A stretch of DNA of 64,000 bases from Candidatus Manganitrophaceae bacterium (GTDB lineage: Bacteria; Nitrospirota; Nitrospiria; SBBL01; JAADHI01): assembly GCA_012960925.1 (NCBI GenBank), contig DUAG01000043.1:35016-99015 (forward strand). Direction: 5' to 3'. Of the stretch, positions 1-8,590 are shown in pieces. Every line of letters starts with the position of its first letter. Within the stretch, counting starts at the first letter, position 1. The translations under genes were made by a program, and so were the position numbers. The notes below the pieces were generated by a model. That model did not search any database, was not told the DNA's origin, and worked only from the letters and a program-made list of their open reading frames with translations.

Positions 1-211
1 TTTTTTTGTCGTCTTCCTCTGAGGTTGCTCTTTCGGCATATCCACACTGCTCCAGGAGGTTTTAAGGGCTCGATGGGTTTGAAGAGAATCTTCACCGGGG
101 GCTATCGTAAATCAAAATGATGAAGATCGCAAGTCCAAGTGCAATTCGTGAGTCCTGATGGAATCTCTGATTGCACTGGAGAATCAAATCTGCTAGATTG
201 TACCCCTCAAT

Positions 212-287
212 GGCGGCGTACCCAAGTGGCTAAGGGAGCAGTCTGCAAAACTGTCATTCAGCGGTTCGATTCCGCTCGCCGCCTCCA
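212..287 (+). tRNA. tRNA-Cys (anticodon GCA)
   Basis: The seven-base acceptor arms GGCGGCG (212-218) and CGCCGCC (277-283) pair perfectly. The anticodon loop reads CTGCAAA, giving GCA, and the T arm contains GGTTCGATTCC. Discriminator base T at 284 is followed by an encoded CCA (285-287). It lies about 100 bases upstream of lptC with no sign of a second tRNA. Confidence 0.95.
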
Positions 288-385
288 AAAATTGCCCATA
301 TCCTCTCCCAAAAAAGATGGGTTCCGACAAGAGTTTCCGTCCCCATCGGCTTTACTCGTTTTTCAATTTATGATATCTTTGTGCT

Positions 386-952
386 ATGTCGTCCCTGAAA
401 ATTTACCCAAAACAATTCCTGTTATTTCTTATGATGGGGCTCCTCATCTTTTTGTCTTTTTCTTTGTTCTCGGGTCTTAAAAAAAGGAATGTGACTGCTG
501 TTTTTGAATCTGGCGGCGGAAAGGCAGATGTCAGAATCAGTCGCTTTTCTTTTGTTCAGACGCATAGGGGAAAGCCGGAGTGGGAGCTGCGGGCGGAGCA
601 TGCGGAAATGTTTCAAGAGGGGCAGAAGGCCATCCTGAGGAATGTTTCAGTGACCATTCAAACCCGGAATGGGTTGCCATTGGAGTTAGAAGGGGATGAG
701 GGAATTATTGACACAGCGAAGAAAGACTTTACTCTTAGGCAAAAGACAGCGCTTATGAAGATTGTTTTAGGAAATGGCTATGTCATAAAGACCTCGGGCC
801 TGAAATGGACCAATGGATCAAGAGCGCTTACAACAGATGGATTTGCCACCCTCTCAGGCCCTCATGTTGAAGTTGAAGGGTCAGGGTTGAGGTGGTTACT
901 TGATAGGCAGGAACTTGTTGTATCTGGTGACGTTAAAGCGGTCCTTTTTTAA
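386..952 (+). CDS. lptC: LPS export periplasmic protein LptC
   Basis: The 188-residue protein has one N-terminal membrane anchor (about residues 10-30) followed by a beta-rich periplasmic domain of the LptC/YrbK type, including the stretch KPEWELRAEHAEMF. LptC is the bitopic partner that passes lipopolysaccharide from the LptBFG transporter to LptA. It overlaps the start of lptA and is followed by lptB, the usual lptC-lptA-lptB order ahead of rpoN. LptF, LptG, LptD and LptE are not in the window. Family sequence conservation is low, so the call rests on topology, length and gene order. Confidence 0.88.
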   Translation: MSSLKIYPKQFLLFLMMGLLIFLSFSLFSGLKKRNVTAVFESGGGKADVRISRFSFVQTHRGKPEWELRAEHAEMFQEGQKAILRNVSVTIQTRNGLPLELEGDEGIIDTAKKDFTLRQKTALMKIVLGNGYVIKTSGLKWTNGSRALTTDGFATLSGPHVEVEGSGLRWLLDRQELVVSGDVKAVLF

Positions 953-1508
953 GAAGTGTCTCTTGCTTTCTCTCCCCTTACTTCTTCTGGTTCTGGGACG
1001 GATTGAGGTTCTGGCGGTGGAAGACGGGTTCGGGACCGCCGGGAGAAGGGATCCTGTCTCTATTACTGCGAGGAAGATGGTTGTACAGGGCCTGGAAAAC
1101 AAGATCACCTTCGAAGGTGATGTTTTAATCAAGCGGGGGGATTTAAGGATTAAGGCGGATCTGGCAGAGGTTTTCTTAAGAGAAAAAGAGGCGGGGAGAT
1201 CTTCGAAGCCCTCGTCATCCCTGTTTTTAGAGGGGGCTTCTCAGGGAGGGAAAGAGATTTCCGGTATTGTCGTTTCCGGAGAGGTGTACATAGAGCAAGG
1301 GGATCGACGGGCTAAGGCCGAAAAAGGTCATTATGATAAAGAGAGGGAAAGAATCACCTTGACGGGTCATCCCGAAGCGTGGGAGAAGGATTTTCACGTT
1401 AAGGGAGAAACGATCACTTTTTTACTGGCGGAGAACCGGACCCTGGTTTCGGAGAGTGAACTTGTCATTCGCTCTGAGTCGGGAGGCTTGGGTTTGAAAC
1501 CAAAATGA
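927..1508 (+). CDS. lptA: LPS transport periplasmic protein LptA (OstA-like)
   Basis: A signal peptide (KRSFFKK then a Leu-rich core) leads into an OstA-like beta-jellyroll domain: PVSITARKMVVQGLENKITFEGDV, then RRAKAEKGHYDKERERITLTGHPEAW. LptA forms the periplasmic bridge that carries lipopolysaccharide to the outer membrane. The start is uncertain: TTG at 900, 915 and 918 and GTG at 927 are all in frame. GTG 927 gives the best signal peptide, but the nearest purine-rich stretch (AGGAA, 909-913) is better spaced for 918. All choices overlap lptC, so the two genes are translationally coupled. Confidence 0.85.
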   Translation: MTLKRSFFKKCLLLSLPLLLLVLGRIEVLAVEDGFGTAGRRDPVSITARKMVVQGLENKITFEGDVLIKRGDLRIKADLAEVFLREKEAGRSSKPSSSLFLEGASQGGKEISGIVVSGEVYIEQGDRRAKAEKGHYDKERERITLTGHPEAWEKDFHVKGETITFLLAENRTLVSESELVIRSESGGLGLKPK

Positions 1509-1543
1509 CCGTAGTCATTATTTCCACCTAATTGTGAAGCGGA

Positions 1544-2296
1544 ATGTTAGAAGCACGCGGACTCGAAAAGAAGTATCAGGACCGGAAGGTTGTCGATCAG
1601 GTCAGTATCTCAGTCGGTCCGGGAGAGGTTGTGGGTTTGCTGGGGCCGAATGGGGCCGGAAAAACCACCACATTTTACATGATCGTCGGGCTGACCCCGC
1701 CGAGTCGCGGGGAGATTTTCCTGAACGGAGAGCGCATTACCGAGATGCCGATGTATCTCCGTGCGCGCTCGGGAGTGAGCTACCTTCCCCAGGAGCCGTC
1801 CATCTTCAGGAAGTTAAGCGTTGAAGAAAATATTCGGGTTGTCCTGGAATCCATGGGACTCAATTCATCGGAGTGTGATGAACGACTTCAGGAGCTTTTG
1901 GGGGAGCTTAATATTGCACACCTTGCAAAAAACAAGGCCTATACCCTTTCAGGTGGTGAGCGCCGGCGGCTTGAAATTACGCGTGCCCTGGTCCTTTCTC
2001 CCCAGTTTATCCTCTTGGACGAGCCCTTTGCGGGGATTGATCCAATTGTGATCATTGAGATTCAGAAGATCATTTTTCACCTGAAAAAGAAAGGGATCGG
2101 GGTCTTGATTACAGACCATAATGTTCAGGAGACGCTCGATATTACGGATCGTGCTTACATCATTCATAACGGAAAAATATTAATATCAGGAACGTCTCGG
2201 GAGATTGCCAACAGCCCGGAGGCAAAATCGCTTTATTTAGGGGATCGATTTAGCTGGCAAGAACAAAAAGCCGGCGCTATAGGAAGCCCTGATTAA
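1544..2296 (+). CDS. lptB: LPS export ABC transporter ATPase LptB
   Basis: The 250-residue ABC ATPase has Walker A (GPNGAGKTT, about residues 34-42), signature LSGGERRR, Walker B (FILLDEPFAGIDP) and the H-loop (ITDHNV). The FAGIDP after Walker B and the ERRRLEI context are typical of LptB. It powers lipopolysaccharide extraction with LptFG. It follows lptA by 35 bases and precedes rpoN. Its stop codon (TAA in GATTAA) lies within the left end of repeat A1, so the last residues of the protein are specified by the repeat terminus. Confidence 0.95.
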   Translation: MLEARGLEKKYQDRKVVDQVSISVGPGEVVGLLGPNGAGKTTTFYMIVGLTPPSRGEIFLNGERITEMPMYLRARSGVSYLPQEPSIFRKLSVEENIRVVLESMGLNSSECDERLQELLGELNIAHLAKNKAYTLSGGERRRLEITRALVLSPQFILLDEPFAGIDPIVIIEIQKIIFHLKKKGIGVLITDHNVQETLDITDRAYIIHNGKILISGTSREIANSPEAKSLYLGDRFSWQEQKAGAIGSPD

Positions 2297-2541
2297 GTCT
2301 GGCTTGAGTTTTCAGGAGATAAAATGTTTCGATTCAAGGCACAAATCGCAGAGAATAGCGTGCTATTTGGAAGAACCACGCCTCCGAGAGGCGAGGATTC
2401 TTCGACCCAAAAGGAAGAAGGACTCTTTAATCTTTATCGCTTGCTAACCCTGTGCGCTCGCTATGCGTGTTCAAGATTTGTAACGCAGACGCGGGACATT
2501 TTTGCCATGAAAAAAGAATTCATGACTTATTCAGAGCTTCC
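2281..2541 (+). repeat. Repeat family A, copy A1 (long form, about 261 bp)
   Basis: The copy begins AGGAAGCCCTGATTAAGTC and ends GACTTATTCAGAGCTTCC, so the ends are inverted repeats. The interior shares CGATTCAAGGCACAAATCGCAGAGAATAG-type sequence with copies at 5423, 15668 and 38513. A short hairpin (CGCCTC/GAGGCG, about 2380) sits in the middle. The 79-codon open frame across it is not a gene. It separates lptB from rpoN. Confidence 0.85.
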
Positions 2542-2565
2542 ATTAATTTTTGAGAGGGTTTGACC

Positions 2566-4023
2566 GTGGCTTGGCCTGATGGTGGAGTGGGTCTGAGACT
2601 GGACATGAAGTTGGCGCAGAAGCTGGTGATGACGCCCCAGCTTCAGCAGGCCATTAAGCTGCTTCAGTTGTCGAGAATGGAGCTTGAGCAAACCATCCAG
2701 CAGGAAATAATGGAGAATCCCGTCCTGGAAGATATTGTCGGTAATACTGAAGACGCCGATTCTGCAGAATCGGAGGGAGAGGACGAAGCAAAAACAGATG
2801 ATCGTCCAGAGGTCCCCGAGGTCAAGGAAGAGTTTGACCTGAAATGGGAGGAATATTATTTAGATGAAGGCCGTAGTGAGGGAGGGAGTACTTCAGGGGG
2901 CCTTCCTGAGGAAGGGCCTTCTCTTGAACAGACCCTTGCAAAATCAACCTCTCTTGTCGATCATCTCTTATGGCAACTGGGTTTCTCCGCCCTTTCTGTC
3001 AAAGAAAAAGAGATCGGCACGCTTCTCATCGGAGATATCGATGATAACGGTTACTTAAGGTCATCGCCTGAAGAGATTGCGGTTTCCTTCGAAAGTACCC
3101 CGAAATCTGTAGAGAAGGTCTTAAGGGTTGTTCAGGATTTTGACCCGGCCGGTGTTGGTGCAAGAGATTTACGGGAATGTCTTCTTATTCAGCTCCGGCA
3201 GCTCCGGCTTACCGGGACGCTTCCTGACGTTATTGTGACGGACTATCTGGGAGATATAGAGAAGAAACGCTACCCTCATATTGCCAAGGAATGTAATGTG
3301 CCTCTGCGGGAGGTGGTCGATGCGTGTAAGGTGATAGAAGGTCTGGAGCCAAAGCCGGGGCGCCCCTTTTATTCTGAAGAAAATCACTACATTGTTCCCG
3401 ATATCCATGTTGTAAAACGAGATGGAAGATATGTTGTCGTGATGAATGATGATGGGCTGCCTAAATTGAAAATCAGTCCGTACTATCGGGCCTTGCTTCG
3501 ATCCAAAGATCAGGTTGCGGAGACGACAAAGAGCTATCTGGAGGAAAAGTTTAAGTCTGCCCTCTGGCTGGTTCGCAGTATCGAGCAGCGGAATCGGACA
3601 ATGCGACTTGTGGCAGAAAGTATTGTGAGATTTCAGGATGTTTTTTTAGAGAAGGGGGTTAATTTTTTAAAGCCCTTGATATTGAAACAGGTTGCTGATG
3701 ATATCTCGATGCATGAGTCCACCGTCAGCCGTGTCACGACAAATAAATACATGTTCACCCCTCAGGGGCTCTACGAATTAAAGTTCTTTTTTAACGGTAG
3801 CTTGCCGCGTAGCGGTAATGGTTCTGACAGCCTTTCCTCGGTGGTGGTGCATGAGAAAATCAGAAAAATGGTGATGGAAGAAGATTCGGCGCATCCCCTG
3901 AAGGATCAGGACATTTTAAGATGTCTGGAGAAGGATGGGATAGAGATTGCAAGAAGAACAGTGACAAAGTATCGTGCGAGTTTGAAGATTCCCCCTGCAA
4001 GCCGTCGCAAAAAACTGTTCTAG
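2566..4023 (+). CDS. rpoN: RNA polymerase sigma-54 factor RpoN
   Basis: The protein has the glutamine-rich activator-contact region (LVMTPQLQQAIKLLQLSRMEL, residues about 18-38), an acidic linker, the core-binding region, a helix-turn-helix (ISMHESTVSRVTTNKY) and the C-terminal RpoN box ARRTVTKYR that reads the -24 element. GTG at 2566 is preferred because GAGAGGG (2552-2558) lies seven bases upstream; the in-frame TTG at 2560 would leave one base. RpoN serves at least two sigma-54 activators and three candidate -24/-12 promoters found in this window. The lptB-rpoN-hpf-rapZ order is the classic arrangement. Confidence 0.97.
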   Translation: MAWPDGGVGLRLDMKLAQKLVMTPQLQQAIKLLQLSRMELEQTIQQEIMENPVLEDIVGNTEDADSAESEGEDEAKTDDRPEVPEVKEEFDLKWEEYYLDEGRSEGGSTSGGLPEEGPSLEQTLAKSTSLVDHLLWQLGFSALSVKEKEIGTLLIGDIDDNGYLRSSPEEIAVSFESTPKSVEKVLRVVQDFDPAGVGARDLRECLLIQLRQLRLTGTLPDVIVTDYLGDIEKKRYPHIAKECNVPLREVVDACKVIEGLEPKPGRPFYSEENHYIVPDIHVVKRDGRYVVVMNDDGLPKLKISPYYRALLRSKDQVAETTKSYLEEKFKSALWLVRSIEQRNRTMRLVAESIVRFQDVFLEKGVNFLKPLILKQVADDISMHESTVSRVTTNKYMFTPQGLYELKFFFNGSLPRSGNGSDSLSSVVVHEKIRKMVMEEDSAHPLKDQDILRCLEKDGIEIARRTVTKYRASLKIPPASRRKKLF

Positions 4024-4115
4024 GGAGTCTGTCTGAGAAATAGAGTTGTAATTTTGCCGACAGGCTCATAATCCAAGGGGAAAATGTGTATCAATCTTAT
4101 GTCTAAGGAGGACCC

Positions 4116-4475
4116 ATGGACGTATTGATTACCGGAAGACATTTAGAGGTGACGCCCGCGTTACGCAGTTATGTTGAAAATCGGGCCAAAAAAATTGAAA
4201 AATACACATCAAAGGCGACCCAAATTATCTTTACTCTCAAGGTGGAAAAGTATCGGCATCTTGCCGAGGTTCTGTTGAAGGTCAATGGTTCTATCCTCCA
4301 GTCTGAAGAAGAAACAGATGCCATGTATGCATCGGTGGACAAGGCGATGGCAAAAGTGGAAAGGCAGCTCAAGAAGCATAAAGAAAAACTTTGCAACCAT
4401 CGGGTCCAGCAGGATAACTTTGTTGGAGAAGATTCCGCCGCTCGAAATGATTTCGGGGAAGACCAGGAAGATTAA
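4116..4475 (+). CDS. hpf: Ribosome hibernation promoting factor (short form)
   Basis: The 119-residue protein matches the HPF/YfiA S30AE fold: MDVLITGRHLEVTPALRSYVENRAKKIEKY at the N-terminus, then a lysine-rich helix (KVERQLKKHKEKL). It binds the 30S subunit in stationary phase and blocks the tRNA and mRNA channel. It lacks the C-terminal dimerisation domain of long HPF. A strong AAGGAGG precedes the ATG. It follows rpoN by 92 bases, as in proteobacteria, where expression is often linked to nutrient stress. Confidence 0.93.
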   Translation: MDVLITGRHLEVTPALRSYVENRAKKIEKYTSKATQIIFTLKVEKYRHLAEVLLKVNGSILQSEEETDAMYASVDKAMAKVERQLKKHKEKLCNHRVQQDNFVGEDSAARNDFGEDQED

Positions 4476-4532
4476 GGTTCGATCGATGACTTTTGCTGAG
4501 GCCGGATTGCCGGCGGTCGTGCGGGGTACTGC

Positions 4533-5414
4533 ATGACGGTGGAGAAGAAGAGCATTCGCCTCGTGGTGGTCAGCGGGTTGTCCGGGTCCGGTAAAAGTTC
4601 TGTCATTAAGTATCTGGAAGACCTCGACTTCTTTTGCATTGATAATCTTCCCCCTCAGTTCCTCCTGAAATTTATTGAGCTATGCAGGCAGTCCAGAGAG
4701 GGTATTGTCAAGGCCGCCGTCGGTGTTGATATACGCGGACGAGATTTTCTTTCAGATTTCTTAAAGGTCTTTGATGAACTGAGGGACGCCGGATATCAAG
4801 CCGAGCTTTTGTTTCTTGAGGCGAGAGATGAGGTATTGCTTCGCCGTTTTTCGGAAACGAGAAGACCCCATCCGCTTGCGGGAGAAGGGACTGCTCTCGA
4901 TGGGATCAAGCTTGAGCGTGAAAAGCTGGGCGGGCTCAGGAAACGTGCGGATCGGATCCTGGAGACCTCGGACTATTATGTGCACCAACTGGAAGGCGTG
5001 CTGACTCAGACGTACTTTGGGGATCAGGCGGAACATCGAATGCGCTTATCCCTGATCTCTTTCGGATTTAAGTATGGAATCCCGAGCGACCTGGATCTCC
5101 TTTTTGATGTCCGATTTTTAAGCAATCCCCACTTTCAGGAGGCCTTAAAACCGCTTACGGGAGAAAACCCGCTTGTTCAAAAATATATCCTTGATCTTCC
5201 GGAGGCGAAGCTCTTCCTGAAAAAGCTGTATGACTTCCTTGACTTCCTCCTTCCTCTGTACAAGAAGGAGGGGAAAAGTTATTTGACCGTCGGGGTGGGC
5301 TGTACGGGAGGGAGGCATCGTTCTGTGGCGATGGTTCGTCTGTTGAGAGCGCATCTCCAGGAGACGGGACTCAAGGTCCATTGTCGCCATCGTGATATTG
5401 GACAAGCCCAGTGA
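4533..5414 (+). CDS. rapZ: RNase adapter protein RapZ (YvcJ family)
   Basis: The N-terminal P-loop (GLSGSGKSS, residues about 15-23) is followed by the family stretch LDFFCIDNLPP. The C-terminal domain ends GVGCTGGRHRSVAMVRLL plus a short tail. In E. coli RapZ senses glucosamine-6-phosphate and guides RNase E to GlmZ; elsewhere the RNA partner is unknown. Length (293 residues) is standard. It lies 57 bases after hpf. Repeat A2 begins just after its stop codon. Confidence 0.93.
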   Translation: MTVEKKSIRLVVVSGLSGSGKSSVIKYLEDLDFFCIDNLPPQFLLKFIELCRQSREGIVKAAVGVDIRGRDFLSDFLKVFDELRDAGYQAELLFLEARDEVLLRRFSETRRPHPLAGEGTALDGIKLEREKLGGLRKRADRILETSDYYVHQLEGVLTQTYFGDQAEHRMRLSLISFGFKYGIPSDLDLLFDVRFLSNPHFQEALKPLTGENPLVQKYILDLPEAKLFLKKLYDFLDFLLPLYKKEGKSYLTVGVGCTGGRHRSVAMVRLLRAHLQETGLKVHCRHRDIGQAQ

Positions 5415-5422
5415 AAGCCTTA

Positions 5423-5685
5423 TGGAACCTCTGATATAAATCATGAATTATTTTTTCAGGGCTAAAATGCCCCGCTTCAGCGTTGTAAATCTTGAACACA
5501 CATAGCGAGCGTACTGGGTTAGCGAGTGAATAACGATAAAAGGTCTTCCTGCCTTTCGGGTCGAAAAATTCGCCCCTTTGGGGCTGTGGTTATTCCAAAC
5601 AGCCGGCTATTCTCTGCAATTTTCGCCTTGAATCGAAACATTTTTTCTCCTGAAAAACTTAACCCAGACTTAATCAGAGGTTCCT
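5423..5685 (-). repeat. Repeat family A, copy A2 (long form, inverted relative to A1)
   Basis: Read on the minus strand it matches A1: GGAACCTCTGATTAAGTC at one end, then TTCAGGAG, CGATTCAAGGC, GCTAACCCAGTACGCTCGCTATG, and GGTTCC-type sequence at the other end. The internal hairpin differs from A1 (CCCC/GGGG in place of CGCCTC/GAGGCG) but keeps pairing. On the plus strand its right end (AGAGGTTCC, 5676-5684) lies just before ubiX and provides the only visible ribosome-binding purines for that gene. Confidence 0.85.
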
Positions 5686-5686
5686 T

Positions 5687-6283
5687 ATGAAAAGCTATGT
5701 GATTGCGATTTCAGGTGCGAGCGGCGCGGTGTACGGTGTCACGCTCTTAGACTTTCTTTTGAGGGCGAAGCACAAGGTCTACTTAACGCTGACGCATGAG
5801 GCAAGGCTGATTATCAAGGGTGAGATGGGGCTCGATTGGGGAGCGAATTTCCAGGAGACATCCAATATTCTGGATAAGAGATACGGAGATTATGACCTGG
5901 TCTGTTGTGATGAGCGGGACATGACGGCGCCCATTGCAAGTGGTTCTGTTCCGACAGAGGGGATGGTGGTCGCCCCCTGTTCGATGAAAGCCCTGGCGGC
6001 GATTGCCCATGGGATCTCTTCAACGCTTGTTGAGCGTGCGGCAGATGTGACTTTGAAGGAAAAACGCCCCCTGATCCTGATCCCGAGAGAGACACCCTTG
6101 AGCCGAATTCACCTGAAGAATATGCTCATATTGGCAGACATGGGGGCGACCCTGATGCCGGCGATGCCGGCTTTTTACCATCGCCCGAAGTCGATCGATG
6201 ACATGGTGCAATTCGTTGTCGGTCGGGTCCTTGATGCCCTTAAGATAGAAAATCAGATGATTACACGTTGGTCCGGACAGTGA
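5687..6283 (+). CDS. ubiX: Flavin prenyltransferase UbiX
   Basis: The 198-residue flavoprotein has the FMN-binding start AISGASGAVYG, then SGSVPTEGMVVAPCSMKALAAIAHG and the C-terminal PRETPLSRIHLKNML. UbiX attaches dimethylallyl phosphate to FMN to make the cofactor of UbiD decarboxylases, used in ubiquinone or related pathways. The start is fixed by AGAGG at 5676-5680, which belongs to the end of repeat A2. Its stop overlaps the start of the next gene (GTGA). UbiD is not in this window. Confidence 0.95.
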   Translation: MKSYVIAISGASGAVYGVTLLDFLLRAKHKVYLTLTHEARLIIKGEMGLDWGANFQETSNILDKRYGDYDLVCCDERDMTAPIASGSVPTEGMVVAPCSMKALAAIAHGISSTLVERAADVTLKEKRPLILIPRETPLSRIHLKNMLILADMGATLMPAMPAFYHRPKSIDDMVQFVVGRVLDALKIENQMITRWSGQ

Positions 6284-6747
6284 ACCTCCTCCTCTTGAGA
6301 CGAACGATATTAATATTGATCCCTCTCTTTCTTGCTCTTTCATGCCAGACTGTGCCGGAAGAACAAGCCCGCGCGGATTGGTCGGATGTGACGATCCAGG
6401 CGAGCGGCAATGGGCTGATCGAAGGAGAGTGGACGACATTAAAGAGAATTCGTGCGATCCAGCATGCCAAGATAGATGTCTATGCGAAGATAGAGTCTCA
6501 AATCATGAGCTTGCATACAGGCGTCGGAAAGCGTGTAAGGGATTGGGCTGAGAAAGACGAAAAAATACGCAAGAAAATTTCCGCATTTGTCAGAGGAGCA
6601 AAGATTGTCGGGCTTGAAAATGGGGAGAAAGGAATCAAGGTCGATGCCGAATTGTACCTAGGAGAAAGCTTTGAGGCGACGATCGGCCTCGCCATGAGAA
6701 AGCTGAGTCCCGCAGCTTCGCCAGGAACCAGGAAGCAAGCATTTTAG
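6280..6747 (+). CDS. Small lipoprotein, LPP20-like
   Basis: The start GTG (6280-6282) overlaps the ubiX stop, giving a 155-residue product. A hydrophobic leader ends in LALSC, a plausible lipobox, so the mature protein is probably lipid-anchored in the periplasm or outer membrane. The middle part (GLIEGEWTTLKRIRAIQHAKIDVYAKIESQI) resembles the LPP20/FlgT N-terminal fold of small envelope lipoproteins. No function can be assigned. The in-frame TTG at 6268 is a weaker start because it would extend the leader into ubiX. Confidence 0.7.
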   Translation: MNLLLLRRTILILIPLFLALSCQTVPEEQARADWSDVTIQASGNGLIEGEWTTLKRIRAIQHAKIDVYAKIESQIMSLHTGVGKRVRDWAEKDEKIRKKISAFVRGAKIVGLENGEKGIKVDAELYLGESFEATIGLAMRKLSPAASPGTRKQAF

Positions 6748-6749
6748 AA

Positions 6750-6904
6750 GCTATCTCAGCACACCCATTTTTGGCTTCGCGAGACCATCTCTCCCTGGTG
6801 GCGTTGCTGTGGTGTTCGAATCCTCACGTATAAACCATACCTTGCTGTTTGGTGCTCCTCGCACCTCGTCCTGAAGGCTTATCTCGGCATGCTGAATAGT
6901 TACG
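6750..6904 (+). repeat. Repeat family C, copy C1
   Basis: The copy runs from CTATCTCAGCACACCCA to GGCATGCTGAATAGTTACG, with the internal markers GGCGTTGCTGTGGTG, CGAATCCTCACGTA and GCTCCTCGCACCT. The same layout recurs at 17403, 42057, 45996, 61339 and 61976. It starts three bases after the lipoprotein stop codon. Confidence 0.82.
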
Positions 6905-7024
6905 AAGTTGGGGTTACGCCCCTTCCAGCATTCTTCCACTAGAACAGACTGCCACAACATATAGTGCTCGCTCGGCAATCAGAATACCTTCACCGGAGTA
7001 CTATAGAAAATGTCTTCTCTATCC

Positions 7025-7052
7025 TTGACAAAATATAAATACTAAGTATACT
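7025..7052 (+). promoter_or_regulatory. Near-consensus sigma-70 promoter
   Basis: TTGACA (7025-7030) and TATACT (7047-7052) are separated by 16 bases in an AT-rich stretch. It points toward the MerR-like gene and pilM and is probably the promoter of the pilus operon or of a short leader gene just downstream. Confidence 0.65.
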
Positions 7053-7089
7053 TACTATCATTAGATCCCTGAAAGGAGTAAGCATCATT

Positions 7090-7203
7090 TTGTGTCCTTT
7101 TTTTGTGATGGCTTTCTCCTTCATTTGGTCTGATTGGTGGTTATTGGGTAGGCCTTTTGTGTGGCTAGATCGTGCCCGCATGGACAATATCGGTAGAATG
7201 TAG
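7090..7203 (+). CDS. Possible 31-37 residue leader peptide
   Basis: A small open frame follows the promoter at 7025-7052. AAAGGAG (7072-7078) precedes a TTG (7090) and an in-frame ATG (7108). The predicted peptide is rich in Trp, Phe and Met (MAFSFIWSDWWLLGRPFVWL). It may be an untranslated leader with a chance frame. I report it because promoter, ribosome-binding site and frame line up. No relative is recognised. Confidence 0.22.
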   Translation: MCPFFVMAFSFIWSDWWLLGRPFVWLDRARMDNIGRM

Positions 7204-7240
7204 AGAGTCTATCCCTTAACTTTGAGTGGAATCTTCCTGA

Positions 7241-7450
7241 ATGGCACGCAAAGAAAAGATACAGTATAAGACAAAAGATATCTGCGATTTATTCGATATC
7301 TCGCGGGCGACCCTGTTCCGTTGGGAAGATGAAGGGCTTATTTCTGACGTGGGACGGGATTGGAGGAATTGGCGGCTCTACTCTGATCGGAATATTAAAG
7401 AAATAAAGAAAATCATCTCCGGCAGGTCTGGTCATACGAGTAAGGTCTAG
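7241..7450 (+). CDS. MerR-type helix-turn-helix protein
   Basis: This 69-residue protein has a single MerR-like DNA-binding domain: KTKDICDLFDISRATLFRWEDEGLISDVGRDWRNWRLYS, with the wing Trp-Arg-Tyr positions recognisable. No effector or dimerisation helix follows, unlike full MerR proteins. It sits between the promoter at 7025 and pilM (57 bases to the pilM ATG), so it may be the first gene of the pilus operon and could regulate it. Target and signal are unknown. Confidence 0.7.
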   Translation: MARKEKIQYKTKDICDLFDISRATLFRWEDEGLISDVGRDWRNWRLYSDRNIKEIKKIISGRSGHTSKV

Positions 7451-7507
7451 TGCCTGTCATGGGCAGATGATTACTTCATTCGTCATCAAAGGTAAAGGGT
7501 GGGGTCG

Positions 7508-8590
7508 ATGGGGTTCGGTTTTTCATTTTCTCGAAAAAAAGAGATTGTTGCACTCGACATTGGGTCGGGCGCGATCAAGTTGGTTCAACTCAAAAAACTG
7601 GCTCAGGGCTATCAACTCCAAAAGTTTGGTGTGAAGGCGCTTGATCCTGAATTGATTGTTGATGGGACCGTTATGGATTCGGGACAGGTTGTTGATGTGA
7701 TCAAGGAACTTCTTGAGGAGCAATCGGTCCAGGCCAAGGATGTCGCCCTTTCTGTATCAGGCCATTCTGTGATCGTCAAAAAAATTAATGTCCCGATGAT
7801 GACAGAGGAGGAGCTGGAAGAGTCGATTAAATGGGAAGCGGAGCAATATATCCCATTCGATATCAATGACGTCAATATAGACTTTCATATCCTGGGCGAG
7901 TCGGAATCGGAAGAAGCGAAGGACCAAATGGGAGTCCTCCTGGTTGCGGTGAAGCGAGAACGGCTGACGGAGTACACCACCCTGGTTACGGAGACGGACT
8001 TGAACCCTGTTATTGTTGATGTTGATGCCTTCACCTTGGAGAACATGTATGGCGTAAACTATGATTCGAGAGAGGACGAAATTGTTTCGCTGGTGAACAT
8101 CGGTGCAAGCGTGATGAATATTACTATCTTGCGGGGGGGGACCTTTGCTTTTACACGCGATATCTCAATCGGAGGGAACCGCTACAGTGAGGCGATTCAG
8201 AGGGAATTCAATGTAAATTATGAACAGGCCGAACGCGCGAAGCGGGGCGAAGCGGTCGACGGAGTTGACCCGGATGCCCTCTTAAATATGATCAACGGTC
8301 TCAACGAGAAAATTTCGACAGAAGTCATGCGATCCTTTGAATATTATAAAACCACGTCGAGCAGTGAGACAATCGATCGGATTCTGGTGAGTGGGGGTAG
8401 CGCCAAACTTCCAAACCTCTTGGCCCACCTTGCTGAGAAACTTGGCGTCGAGGTTGAAATGGCAGATCCTTTCAAAAATATCGAGATCCCTGAGGACCTC
8501 TTTGACCGGAAATTTGTTCAGGAGATGGCGCCCATGTCTGCCGTAGGGGTCGGTTTGGCCCTACGGAGATTAGAGGGAAGTGGTTTATGA
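7508..8590 (+). CDS. pilM: Type IV pilus assembly protein PilM
   Basis: PilM is an actin-like ATPase-fold protein of the inner-membrane pilus alignment complex. The N-terminus holds the phosphate-1 loop (VALDIGSGAIKLVQL), the middle has WEAEQYIPFDINDVNIDFHIL, and the C-terminus has the adenosine motif RILVSGGSAKLPNL. The product is 360 residues from ATG 7508, which is placed after AAAGGGTGGGG; a GTG at 7499 is in frame. It binds the PilN cytoplasmic tail, and its stop overlaps the pilN start by four bases. Confidence 0.95.
   Translation: MGFGFSFSRKKEIVALDIGSGAIKLVQLKKLAQGYQLQKFGVKALDPELIVDGTVMDSGQVVDVIKELLEEQSVQAKDVALSVSGHSVIVKKINVPMMTEEELEESIKWEAEQYIPFDINDVNIDFHILGESESEEAKDQMGVLLVAVKRERLTEYTTLVTETDLNPVIVDVDAFTLENMYGVNYDSREDEIVSLVNIGASVMNITILRGGTFAFTRDISIGGNRYSEAIQREFNVNYEQAERAKRGEAVDGVDPDALLNMINGLNEKISTEVMRSFEYYKTTSSSETIDRILVSGGSAKLPNLLAHLAEKLGVEVEMADPFKNIEIPEDLFDRKFVQEMAPMSAVGVGLALRRLEGSGL

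Noticed and set aside
139..480. 113-codon frame across the tRNA and the lptC start
   Set aside because: It overlaps a clear tRNA and lptC in a different frame; no domain is seen.
2324..2563. 79-codon frame between lptB and rpoN
   Set aside because: It lies in repeat A1, whose other copies do not keep the frame.
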